Shown piece by piece: positions 17,399 through 26,500 of a stretch of DNA of 64,000 bases. The position numbers and the translations under genes are program-made. The notes under the pieces are model-generated. The model ran no database searches. It was not told the DNA's origin and saw only the letters and a program-made list of their open reading frames with translations. Location of the stretch: the NCBI GenBank assembly GCA_963835885.1, contig CAWIHF010000017.1, forward strand, positions 558,001 to 622,000, in the 5' to 3' direction. Every line of letters begins with the position of its first letter. The stretch's first letter is position 1. The DNA comes from Roseiarcus sp963835885. GTDB taxonomy: Bacteria > Pseudomonadota > Alphaproteobacteria > Rhizobiales > Beijerinckiaceae.

Positions 17399-19016
17399 GT
17401 GCTGGGCGAGGGGACGCCGAACGCGCCTTCGCTCGCCGAGATGCGGACGGCGATAAGGAAGGATTTCTATTCCTTCCTGGTGCGCGCCTTCGCCGAGCTG
17501 CACTCGGGGCGAACATTTTCGGCCGCCTGGCACGCCGAAGTTTTGGCGGCCAAGCTTCAGGGCGTGCGCGACGGCGAGGGCAAGCGGCTCGTCGTCAACG
17601 TGCCGCCGCGGCACTTGAAATCGCTCGCCGCCTCGGTGGCGCTGCCGGCCTGGCTGCTCGGCCGTGACCCGACGCTGGCCATCGTCAACGTCACCTACGC
17701 CCAGGACCTGTCGGATAAATTCGCCCGCGACTGCCGCGCTCTCATGTCCACGGACTGGTACCAGGCGCTGTTCGAGACCCGACTCGCTTCGCCCCGCGAG
17801 CCGCTCGCCGAGCTCGCGACGACCGAGGGCGGCTTTCGCCTGGCGACCTCGGTCGGCGGGGTGCTGACCGGCCGCGGCGCCGACGTGATCTTGATCGACG
17901 ACCCGCTGAAGCCCATCGACGCCATGTCGCAGAGCCGCCGCACTGCCGCCAACGACTGGTTCAATTCGACGCTCTATTCGCGGCTCAACGACAAGCAGAA
18001 GGGCGCGATCGTCATCGTCATGCAGCGGCTGCACCAGGACGATCTGGCCGGCCACGTGCTCGGGCAGGGCGGCTGGGAGGTCGTGTCGTTTCCGGCCGTC
18101 GCCGAGGACGACGAAGTGCATGCGATCGAGACGCCGCGCGGACCCTGGACCTTCCGGCGCTCGGTCGGCGAAGCGCTCGATCCGGCGCGCGAGCCGCTCG
18201 AAACCTTGAATCGCATCCGCGCCACGATCGGCGAAATGAATTTCGCCGCCCAGTACCAGCAGCGGCCGGCGCCGGCCGGCGGCGGCATGATCAAGGCGGC
18301 CTAGCTCCAGCGCTTCCGCCTCGCCGACCCGCCCTCCTTCGACCGGATCGTGCAGAGCTGGGACACCGCCAACAAGCCCTCCGAGCTCGCCGACTATTCC
18401 GTCTGCACCACCTGGGGGGTGAAAGGCCCGCGCTTCTACCTGTTGAACGTCCTGCGCAAAAAACTCTCCTATCCGGAGCTCCGGCGCGCGGTCGTCGAGC
18501 AGAACGCGCTCTTCCGCCCCCAATCGATCGTGATCGAGGACCGCGCCTCGGGGACGCAGCTCATCCAGGACCTGATCGACGACGGGTTGTCGCATGTCGC
18601 GCGCTTTTCCCCGGATGGCGACAAGATCATGCGCCTCCACGCGCAATCGGCGGTGATCGAGAACGGTTTCGTCTTCCTCCCCGAGGAAGCGCCCTGGCTC
18701 GCCGATTATTTGAGCGAGCTTTTGACCTTCCCGGCCGGCCGCCACGACGACCAGGTCGAATTCGACCGCCCAGGCGCTGGCCTGGGCGCGGGCGAAGCCC
18801 CGGACCGGGGCGGAGGGGTGGATCGAGTTTTGGGCGGGGCGGTCCGACGGGCTCCGGCCGACCTCGAAAAAGGTGAGGGTGAAGGCGCCGGAAAACGTCT
18901 CGCATGTCCAGGTGCTGTCCGGCGCCCATTTTGTCGTTCCGAACGATCGCATCCTCGAACTGGACGAAGACGACGCCAAGCCGCTCTTGAGGGCGCCCGG
19001 CTTTATGCGGGCGTGA
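17399..19016 (+). pseudogene. Phage terminase large subunit, amber stop and frameshift
   Basis: The ATPase-nuclease that packages phage DNA. The ATPase half shows the Walker-A-like VNVPPRHLKS near residue 65 and Walker B VILIDDPLKP near 165; the nuclease half starts at SWDTANKPSELADYS. Two lesions break it: an in-frame TAG at 18302-18304 at the junction of the two domains (KAA*LQRFRLADPPS; relatives carry Trp there, so TGG to TAG), and a +1 shift near 18759, after which DSTAQ-like sequence resumes (STAQALAWARAKPRTGAEGW) to a TGA at 19014. The start is either GTG 17399 or ATG 17441. No portal, capsid or head genes follow, so the prophage is only a remnant. Confidence 0.82.
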
Positions 19017-19046
19017 GGGCGCTTGCGTTACGCGCGTACGAGCCCT

Positions 19047-19937
19047 CTATTTGTTATCCTTTACAATAATGTCGCTCCACGCTTGTAGAGATGATTCCTG
19101 GCTGCTCATTCTTGCTGCCAATTGGATATTATTGTTCCTGATCTCGGATGACTGAGAGAGAATCGCCTCACCAATTTTCCTTGCAACGGTTGCACGGTCC
19201 ATCTTCCCGTCTACTGAGAGCCCCATTACTTCTTCGTCGAATATGTGCCACTTGAACCCGGAAGCTACCGCTCTGACGTCATTCTTGGAAGTTGTTTCTT
19301 CAGGATAATATCCGGAGCACATATTAAAACACACGCCGGTTACTTTAAGCTTCTTTCGAAAGAGCTTCTGAAACTCTATGATAGACTGCTGAATCAGTGG
19401 AAGGCCGATCGTTGATAAAAACTCGGGTTTAACTGGGATGAGCACGTTGTCGGTTGCCAGGTAAGCGGCGGTTGTCAGCACAGATTCTGTTGGGGCGCAG
19501 TCTATCAAGATTAAATCGTAATTGTCCTGCACAGAGTCAATGAAATTGGATAGAAGATGCTCTTTCTGACCCGGATTCTTTAGTGTATAACTAAGCTCTA
19601 GTTGGGACGGTATAAGATCCAGGAGCGCTCCATCATCATACTCGACAACCCTTAGCACAGCGTCAGAAAGTTTTCGACCCGAAGACTTTAGGCCAGGAGA
19701 ACGAGAGGCCTGCTCAAAGATATCCCATATGGTCGGACGGTTTCCAGCAATCACCTCGCTTTGATACCTTTGAACGCCTAATACGTATTGACTCACGTTA
19801 AATTGTGGGTCCAAATCAACTATAAGGACCCGTTTATCGGAACCCCATTTAGCCGAGAACTGCCACCCAATTTGGGCACAGAGAGTGCTCTTTCCAACCC
19901 CGCCTTTCATGTTGATGATGGAAACCTTCGTAGCCAT
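19047..19937 (-). CDS. ParA-family ATPase (AT-rich, orphan)
   Basis: Deviant-Walker P-loop ATPase of the ParA/MinD group, 296 residues and intact. It has INMKGGVGKSTLCAQIG (Walker A with the signature Lys) at about 8-24, VLIVDLDPQFN (A') and LILIDCAPTESV (Walker B). GAGGAG lies 8 bases before the ATG at 19937. Base composition and codon use are clearly more AT-rich than the neighbours, a sign of recent transfer. No parB/centromere partner or replication gene lies beside it. It could be a segregation ATPase from a lost plasmid or phage, or the ATPase of a defence or regulatory pair; the sequence does not decide. Confidence 0.85.
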   Translation of the reverse strand: MATKVSIINMKGGVGKSTLCAQIGWQFSAKWGSDKRVLIVDLDPQFNVSQYVLGVQRYQSEVIAGNRPTIWDIFEQASRSPGLKSSGRKLSDAVLRVVEYDDGALLDLIPSQLELSYTLKNPGQKEHLLSNFIDSVQDNYDLILIDCAPTESVLTTAAYLATDNVLIPVKPEFLSTIGLPLIQQSIIEFQKLFRKKLKVTGVCFNMCSGYYPEETTSKNDVRAVASGFKWHIFDEEVMGLSVDGKMDRATVARKIGEAILSQSSEIRNNNIQLAARMSSQESSLQAWSDIIVKDNK

Positions 19938-20205
19938 TTTGCGCTCCTCGCCCTTGTTGGTAACTGCCGGGCGTGCCCTCCGCCGGTCCGGGCAGCCCCT
20001 TAGGATTGTGATATCATCTCAACGATTGAGGTTCCATGAGGTCTCTCGCGTTCCCGGCCTCTATCTCCATAAAAGCCTCTCGCGTGCTCGCTCACGCCGT
20101 CCTCCCGCGGCGCCGCGTAATGCTAGCGTAATTAGCTGCCGTCGGAGCGAGGCCCGATGTAGTCTACCCGCGGGCGAACTTACCGCTCTCTATCCTCTCG
20201 TCTCA

Positions 20206-20439
20206 ACGATACCGCGCGGCGCGTCGATCTATATCCTCCTCTGTTCCGACAGCAGCTTTTATACTGGAATCACGTAGCGCTCCGTCGAGGAGCGCGTGAG
20301 CCAGCACGCGCAAGGCCTGATGCCCGGCTACACGTTCACGCGGAGACCGGTGAAACTGGGCTATTCGGCACTACGAAGGATCGTCAACGCGAATCGCACG
20401 GGACCACGCCCGGAACGAGGAGCCGAAGGCGGCCGCTAA
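20206..20439 (+). pseudogene. GIY-YIG endonuclease pseudogene
   Basis: In one frame, IYILLCSDSSFYTGIT, an in-frame TAG (20275-20277), then RSVEERVSQHAQGLMPGYTF and TRRPVKL match the core of UvrC-type GIY-YIG small nucleases: Tyr-Ile-Leu, Tyr-Thr-Gly-Ile, the Arg of RSVEERV, and the His of QHAQG. After that the frame degrades and stops at 20439. No start codon is evident upstream. It is a dead gene in the island. Confidence 0.7.
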
Positions 20440-20450
20440 GGTCAGCATTG

Positions 20451-21014
20451 TCAGCTGGCAGGCAGGGTGAAGGGCGGCTCTTCAGATCCCGTAACCGACG
20501 TGTCGCGTTCCCAGCCCTCGTTCTCAAGCTTCAGCGACTGGATCGCCACCGCGTTGCCGTTGGCGTCCAACTCGGGCAGCGCGGTGAATTCTGACGGCCA
20601 GCAACGGTAGATGATATAGGCGATCACCTTTTGGCCCGCCTCGTTGTAGACTTCAAGGATGAAGTCCTTGCGGAAATCCTTGAGCGAGACATCCTGATTG
20701 CTGTCGCCTCCCTGCTGATCATCGGTGGTGAAGTTTCTGTAGTCCCAGACCTTGTTTGCCCATTGTTCGAAGACGACGTCGTGAGTGACGCCGCGTTCGA
20801 GCGTGATCGCACGATATTCGCTCTGTCCGGGCATTCGGCGAGACGCCGTGGGATCGCTGCCTGCGCGATCGGTGATGACTTGCGTCGTCCGCGTCAGGCC
20901 GCTGACTTTGGAGACGCCGGCGACGTACTGGCCATCCCACTTCAGGCGGAACTTGAAGTTCCGGTAGGGATCGTAGCGGGAGGTCGCCTTGGGAAATTCG
21001 GTGTTGCTGGGCAT
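20451..21014 (-). CDS. Phage-tail-tube protein, gp19 family (contractile tail/injection system type)
   Basis: 187 residues. PYRNFKFRLKWDGQYVAGVSK near the N-terminus, the LTRTTQVI region, RAITLERGVTHDVVFEQW and VYNEAGQKVIAYIIYRCWPS-EF are typical of the T4 gp19-like tube proteins of contractile tails and extracellular injection systems (TIGR02241 type). The frame is intact. Sheath, baseplate, spike and ATPase genes are not present nearby; only a 57-codon fragment of another gene precedes it on the same strand. It is therefore an orphan, either a leftover of a tail cluster or a protein reused for another role. Confidence 0.82.
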   Translation of the reverse strand: MPSNTEFPKATSRYDPYRNFKFRLKWDGQYVAGVSKVSGLTRTTQVITDRAGSDPTASRRMPGQSEYRAITLERGVTHDVVFEQWANKVWDYRNFTTDDQQGGDSNQDVSLKDFRKDFILEVYNEAGQKVIAYIIYRCWPSEFTALPELDANGNAVAIQSLKLENEGWERDTSVTGSEEPPFTLPAS

Positions 21015-21028
21015 GGCAATTCCTGTGG

Positions 21029-21202
21029 TTAGAGGTTACGGGTCGAGCGTTCCCAAACCCGAACCCTATCGCGCTCGATCCTGGCGACATACGCCTTGTT
21101 TTCGAGATCGACCTGGCGGATCGGATTGAACGGCGTCTTGATCTGAGAGAGCGCGGCGAAGAGTCCGGGCTGGTCGCTTCTGAGGCCTGCAATGACGGTG
21201 CG
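21029..21202 (-). pseudogene. Truncated 3' end of an unidentified gene upstream of the tail tube
   Basis: About 57 codons reading VIAGLRSDQPGLFAALSQIK, then TPFNPIRQVDLENKAYVARI and ERDRVRVWERSTRNL to a TAA at 21029. The frame is coding-like and is cut off exactly where homology to DUF5681 begins (about 21203). It would be the gene before the tube in a tail cluster, plausibly another tail protein, but I do not recognise it. Confidence 0.45.
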
Positions 21203-21842
21203 TGGCGGCGGTGACCCAGCTCGTCAATCGCGCCGCCAACGGCGAGAAGCGCGCCACCAATTCGTTTTCGCCCTCCTGCGCGACGATCCCGGCCCGGTAA
21301 CGCCGCCGCCGCCCGAACAGCTCTCCGAGGGCGACGCCCGGCCATGGCCGAGCTCGAGCGGCGCCTCTCGCGGCGGCGGAACGACGTGGCGCGGCCCCCC
21401 GGACTTCGTCCGAGGAGGCGGACAGGACGCCCCTCCACCGCCGCACGGGCGTCCATCTGACGCTGCTCCGCCGCCCTCGGGCGGTCCCCCTCCCCGCTTC
21501 TCGGGGAGGGAGCAGCTGGCCTCGCCTTTCCCCCCGCCTTGCGGGGGAGCCGTGCGAAGCATGGTGGTGGGGGTCGGCGTCCAATCTCCTCGCCCCTCAC
21601 CAAACCTCTCTCCCGGCCGGGCCGGAGAGGGACGAACGCGCCTTCGCCCGCCGAACTCCGGACGCGATAAGGAGGATCCTTATTCTTCCTGGCGCGTGCC
21701 TGCGCCGAGCTTCACTCGGGGCGTCCGCCTGGCACGCCGAAGTTTTGGCGGCCAAGCTTCAGGGCGTGCGCGACGGCGAGGGCAAGCGGCTCGTCATCAA
21801 CGTGCCGCCGCGGCATTTGGAGTTGCTCGCCACCTCGGTCGC
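21203..21842 (+). pseudogene. Degenerate second copy of the DUF5681-terminase locus
   Basis: 21205-21380 is nearly identical to the DUF5681 coding region at 14438-14615 but has single-base losses (for example CACCAATTCG for CACCCAATTCG). It is followed by the GGCGCGGCCCCC repeat, then REP-like hairpins (GCGAAGCATGGTGG), then the first codons of the terminase (GCCAAGCTTCAGGGCGTGCG matches 17550). It ends abruptly at CCTCGGTCGC, three bases before the rpsI stop. No exported-protein cargo separates the two parts, so this copy shows the ancestral arrangement. Confidence 0.75.
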
Positions 21843-21844
21843 AC

Positions 21845-22330
21845 TCAGCGCTTCGAGAACTGGAAGCTGCGGCGGGCCTTCTTGTGGCCGTACTTCTTGC
21901 GCTCCACCACACGGGCGTCACGCGTGAGGAAGCCTTCCTTCTTCAGCTCCGGGCGCAGGCCGGGCTCGTAGTTGGTCAGGGCCTTGGCGATGCCATGGCG
22001 GACCGCGCCCGCCTGGCCGGAGAGGCCGCCGCCGGTGACCGTCACGACCACGTCGTACTGGGTGATGCGGTTGGCGACGACCAGCGGCTGGCTCAGGATC
22101 ATCCGGAGGACGGGCCTGGCGAAATACTGGTCGAGCGGCTTGCCGTTGACGGTCGCAAGTCCACGGCCCGGCTTGATCCAGACGCGAGCGACGGCGTTCT
22201 TGCGCTTTCCCGTGGCGTAGGCACGGCCGTTCTTGTCGAGCTTCTGCACGTGGACGGGCGCCTCGGCCGGCGCCGGAGGAGCGACGGACGAGGTCTTAAG
22301 GTCGGCGAGCGAGGCGAGAGTCTCAGCCAT
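21845..22330 (-). CDS. rpsI: Small ribosomal subunit protein uS9
   Basis: Component of the 30S head near the P site. 161 residues, with an Ala/Pro-rich N-terminal extension of about 33 residues typical of alphaproteobacteria. The conserved core is ATGKRKNAVARVWIKPG, PLVVANRITQYDVVVTVTGG, GLSGQAGAVRHGIAKAL and the C-terminal KKYGHKKARRSFQFSKR, whose last Arg contacts P-site tRNA. The ATG at 22330 is 5 bases after the rplM stop. The phage remnant ends three bases beyond its stop. Confidence 0.97.
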   Translation of the reverse strand: MAETLASLADLKTSSVAPPAPAEAPVHVQKLDKNGRAYATGKRKNAVARVWIKPGRGLATVNGKPLDQYFARPVLRMILSQPLVVANRITQYDVVVTVTGGGLSGQAGAVRHGIAKALTNYEPGLRPELKKEGFLTRDARVVERKKYGHKKARRSFQFSKR

Positions 22331-22335
22331 GGGTG

Positions 22336-22806
22336 TCACGCGCTCCGGCTGTTCTTGGGATTGAGTTTGGCGACATCGAGCGGAATCGGCTGCTGGGCGA
22401 CATGAGGGTGGTCGGGCCCTTTGTAGACGCGCAGATTGCCGAGCTGCTTCTTGCCGAGGGGACCACGCGGAAGCATGCGCTCGACCGCCTTCTCGACCAC
22501 GCGCTCGGGGAATTTGCCCTCGAGGATCGACTTGGCGGAGCGTTCCTTGATGCCCCCGATATAGCCCGTGTAGTGGTAGTAGACCTTCTGGTCGCGCTTC
22601 CTGCCGGTGAGCACCACCTTCTCCGCGTTGACCACAATCACGTTGTCGCCGTCGTCGATGTGGGGAGTGAAGCTTGGCTTGTGCTTGCCGCGAAGGCGCA
22701 TGGCGATGATGGTCGCGAGCCGCCCGACGACGAGGCCCTTGGCGTCGATGAGAAGCCACTTCTTCTCAACGTCGGCCGTCTTGGTCGAATGGGTTTTGCC
22801 GAACAT
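22336..22806 (-). CDS. rplM: Large ribosomal subunit protein uL13
   Basis: 50S assembly protein, first gene of the rplM-rpsI operon. 156 residues with KKWLLIDAKGLVVGRLATII, GDNVIVVNAEKVVLTG, HYTGYIGGIKERSAKSIL and MLPRGPLGKKQLGNLRVYKG. Intact. The 150 bases upstream include TTGACA (about 22862 on the minus strand) without an obvious -10, and a palindrome at 22910-22927. Confidence 0.97.
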   Translation of the reverse strand: MFGKTHSTKTADVEKKWLLIDAKGLVVGRLATIIAMRLRGKHKPSFTPHIDDGDNVIVVNAEKVVLTGRKRDQKVYYHYTGYIGGIKERSAKSILEGKFPERVVEKAVERMLPRGPLGKKQLGNLRVYKGPDHPHVAQQPIPLDVAKLNPKNSRSA

Positions 22807-22909
22807 TGTGGTTCCGTGGGTTTCGAAGGAGCGCGCTTGTGCGGCGCTGAGCGCGATTTGTCAACGGTCGAGGGCCGGAATCGCCTGAAAAAAGCGGCCT
22901 CTCGATGAT

Positions 22910-22927
22910 GCGGTACTATAATACCGC
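22910..22927. promoter_or_regulatory. Perfect palindrome between rplM and the PaaI-type gene
   Basis: GCGGTA-CTATAA-TACCGC, 6-bp arms around a TATAAT-like centre, in the only AT-containing part of the spacer. It lies about 100 bases upstream of rplM and between that gene and the end of the thioesterase gene. It could be an operator or part of a promoter; no regulator family is assigned. Confidence 0.3.
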
Positions 22928-22960
22928 TCAATCGAACGTGCCATTCCGGAGAATAGGGCG

Positions 22961-23413
22961 TCAGGGCGCCGAATCATCGCCGCGGGCCGGGATCGAATAG
23001 GTCCCGGTCGCGTGCGCCACCATGTCGGCGTCGCCGGATGAATAGAGCGCGACTTCGCCGACCGCGAGCCGCTTGCCGAGCTTCATCAGCTTCGCCCTGC
23101 CGATGAGGTCCTTGGGCTCCGGCCTGCGCAGGAAATTGATCGAAACGTTGGTGGTGACGGCGAGCTTCACGCGCCCGATCTCGTGCAGGATCGCCACATA
23201 GAGGGCGAGGTCGCTGAGCGCGAACATCGCCGGCCCCGAGATCGTGCCGCCGGGCCGCAAATTATCGGGATGGTAGTTCAGCCGCACCGTGGCGGTCATC
23301 GGTCCGACCTCTTCAATGGAATAATCGCCCCTCGCCCAGACCTGAGGGAAAATCTCGACGAGATAGGCGCGCAATTCGTCGAGCGTAAACAGGCGACGTC
23401 GCGGCTGGGACAT
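22961..23413 (-). CDS. PaaI-family thioesterase
   Basis: Hotdog-fold acyl-CoA thioesterase, 150 residues. The family pattern is visible: NLRPGGTISGPAMFALSDLA around residues 51-70 (the catalytic Asp is the one in SDLA), then AVTTNVSINFLRRPEPKDLI and LIGRAKLMKLGKRLAVGEV. The substrate is unknown. Monocistronic on the minus strand behind rplM, with the divergent sensor kinase upstream. Confidence 0.85.
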   Translation of the reverse strand: MSQPRRRLFTLDELRAYLVEIFPQVWARGDYSIEEVGPMTATVRLNYHPDNLRPGGTISGPAMFALSDLALYVAILHEIGRVKLAVTTNVSINFLRRPEPKDLIGRAKLMKLGKRLAVGEVALYSSGDADMVAHATGTYSIPARGDDSAP

Positions 23414-23508
23414 TTCGATATCCTGGGGAAGTCATTCGAAGAGAAGCCGCAGGTTACCCACGGCAAAGCGGGCAGGCAAAGGGCCTAACCCATAAGGATA
23501 ATGGGCAA

Positions 23509-26500
23509 ATGCCCAAAAAGACCACACGATCGCCGCTTTTTGGCGCATTCTCATTCCGGACCTGCCGCGCGGTTACTCTCGCCCGGCTTGTTCATGACGT
23601 CGCAGTCACCTGGCGCTTTCGGAGGGACGGTCGTCGCATGCGCTCAAAAGGGCCTTTCGACTCTGCCGGCCAGGTTGCGCCGGCAGCGGCGGGCGCCGCC
23701 GCCGGGGCTGCCGACCTGGTCGTGGACGAGATTCTCGACGGTCTGGCTGAAGGGTTTTTTGCGCTCGATTCCGGTTGGCGCTTCGTCGCCTTCAACCGAG
23801 CCGCCGAAGAGATCTTCGACCTGCGGCGCGAGGACGTGATCGGCCGAACCATCTGGCAGGTGTCGCCGACCTCGGTCGGGACCGAGTTCGAGCGGCGCTA
23901 CCGGCTGGTGATGACAACCCGCGAAAAGCAGGTGTTCGAATGCTATTCGACCCGCCGTCCCGATCGCTATCACGAGATCCGCGCCTTCCCGCTTGGCGAC
24001 GGAATTGGGGTGGCCTTTCGCGACATGACGGAGCGCCAGGCGATGGTCGAGACGCTGCGCCGCCGCGAGCTCGAACTTGAGCGGGTGCAGAGGATCGGCG
24101 GCGTCGGGGGCATGTGGGTCGACGTGCGCGACAATTTTGTGGCGCGCCGATCTCCCGAGTATCTGCAGATCTACGGCCTGCCGCCCGAAGCGGCGATCGA
24201 GTCGCACGAGACCTGGGTCCAACGTCTTCACCCCGAGGACCGGTCTGGGGCGGTCGAGCGTCTGTTCGCCGCCGTCTCGAATGGCGGCCGCGAATACAAG
24301 TCGGAATACCGCATCGTCCGCCCGAGTGACGGCGCGGTGCGCTGGATCAGGGCGGTCGGGGAAATCGAGCGCGACGCCAATGGCGAAGCGACGGCGCTGG
24401 TCGGGGCGCACATCGACATCACCGAGCGAAAGCTCGCCGAGCGAGAGGCCGTCGACAGCGAAGAAAGGCTGCGGGCGATCGCCGACGCCCTGCCCGTCCT
24501 CATTTCCTACGTCGACAGCGATCAGGTCTTCCGCTTCGTCAACAAGACCTACGAACTCTGGTTCGATCGCCCGCGCAGCGAAATCGTCGGACGCCGGGTC
24601 GCCGAGGTCATGACCCCGGAGATGTATCAGGCGCGTCGAGCCAATCTGGAGCGGGCGCTCGCGGGCGAGGAAATTTCCTACGAAGCCGAGTTCCCGCGAT
24701 CGAACGGCCCGACTTTCACCGAGGTGACCCATGTCCCGCACCGCGACGCGTCGGGGCGAGTGCTCGGCGTCTACGTGGTCGTCGCCGACGTCACGCAACG
24801 CAAATTGTCCGAACGGGCGATCGCCGAGAGTGAAGCGAGATTCCGCGCCATCGCCAACAGCGCGCCGGTGCCGATGTGGGTGACCGGCCCGGACGGACAA
24901 CGCGAATTCGTCAACCAGGCCTACATCGACTTCTTCGCCAACTCCTACGAGGAGGCGCTCAACTTCGACTGGCGAGACGCCCTCCATCCGGACGACCTGC
25001 CTCGCATTCTACGCGAGGAGCCGCGCGTCCGGACCGCAGGCAAGCCGGTCACGGTCGAGGCGCGTTTCCGCCGAGGCGATGGGCAATGGCGGTGGCTCAG
25101 GGCGGATTCGCAGCCGCGCTGGAGCCATGCGGGCGAGCATGTCGGTTTCATCGGCGTCGCGCACGACGTGACGGACGCGAAGAGAGCGCAAGAAGAACTT
25201 ACCCGTCTCAACGAGACGCTCGAGCGCCGCGTGCGGGAACGGACCGCGGAGCTCGCCGCCAGCGAAGCGCTGGTCAGAACCTTCTTCCAGCACTCGCCGG
25301 AATGCCATGCGGTGCTCGTCGAAGATGGGGCGAGCTTTCGCTTCCAGGAGGTCAATCCGGCGACGCTCCGTCTCTATGGGATGACGCGAGCGGAGGTGGT
25401 CGGGCGCACCACGGAGGAGGCGCTCGGGCCGGCGAACGGCGCCGAGGTCAACCGCTTGCTCGCGGCCGCGCTGCACAACAACGGCCCCCATCGCTACGAA
25501 CGGACGCAGGACAGCAGGATTATCGAGGGGGTCGCGACCCCGGTTCCGAGCCGCGACGGGAAGGCGCGGCGCATCGTCGTCAGCGCGCGTGACGTGAGCG
25601 AACGCCGCCGCCTCGAGGAGCAGCTGCGCCAGGCGCAGAAGATGGAGGCGCTCGGTCAGCTGACCGGCGGCGTCGCGCACGACTTCAACAACATGCTGAC
25701 GCTGATGCTCGGCGGACTCGACACGATTGACCGTCAGCTGGTCCACATACCGCCCGCGCCGGCCAAGGCGCGGATCGAACGGGCCAAGGACATGGCGCTC
25801 CAAGGGGTCCAGCGCGCCCGGGCGCTCACCGGCCGCCTGCTCGCCTTCTCACGCAGGCAGGCGCTGGCGCCGCAGGCGGTTGACGCCAACGCGCTTGTCG
25901 GCGGGATCAGCGATCTTTTGCGGCGAACGCTCGGCGAGCCGATTTCCCTGAAGACGATCCTCGCCGACGGAATCTGGAACGCCTACGTCGATCCGAACCA
26001 GCTCGAGAGCGCGCTCGTCAATCTGGCGCTCAACGCCAGGGACGCCATGCCGCGCGGCGGCAGGCTGATCATCGAGACCGCGAACCGCCGCCTCGGGCCG
26101 AACGACGTCGCCCCGTTCGTGGAGCGCGTGGAGCCTGGCGAATATGTGACGATCGCGGTGATGGATACCGGCGCCGGCATGGACGCGCAGACCCTGGCGC
26201 GCGCATTCGATCCTTTCTTCACCACCAAGGACGTCGGCAAGGGCACCGGCCTCGGCCTGAGCCAGGTTTACGGGTTCTGCCGCCAGTCCGGCGGTCATGT
26301 TCAGATCGAGAGCGAGCTCGGACGCGGCACGACCGTCAGGATGTTCCTGCCCCGGCAAGCGGCCCTCGCATCCGGGCTCGCCGAGCGCAACCGGGCCGAA
26401 TTCGACCGGCCAGGCGGTCGCGAAAGCATTCTTCTGGTCGAGGACGACGACGGGGTGCGAGCCTACGCGATGGAAGCCCTGCGCGAGCTCGGTTATCGCG

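Noticed and set aside
23644..24987. Minus-strand open frame opposite the sensor kinase
   Set aside because: Antisense to conserved PAS domains, no known fold.
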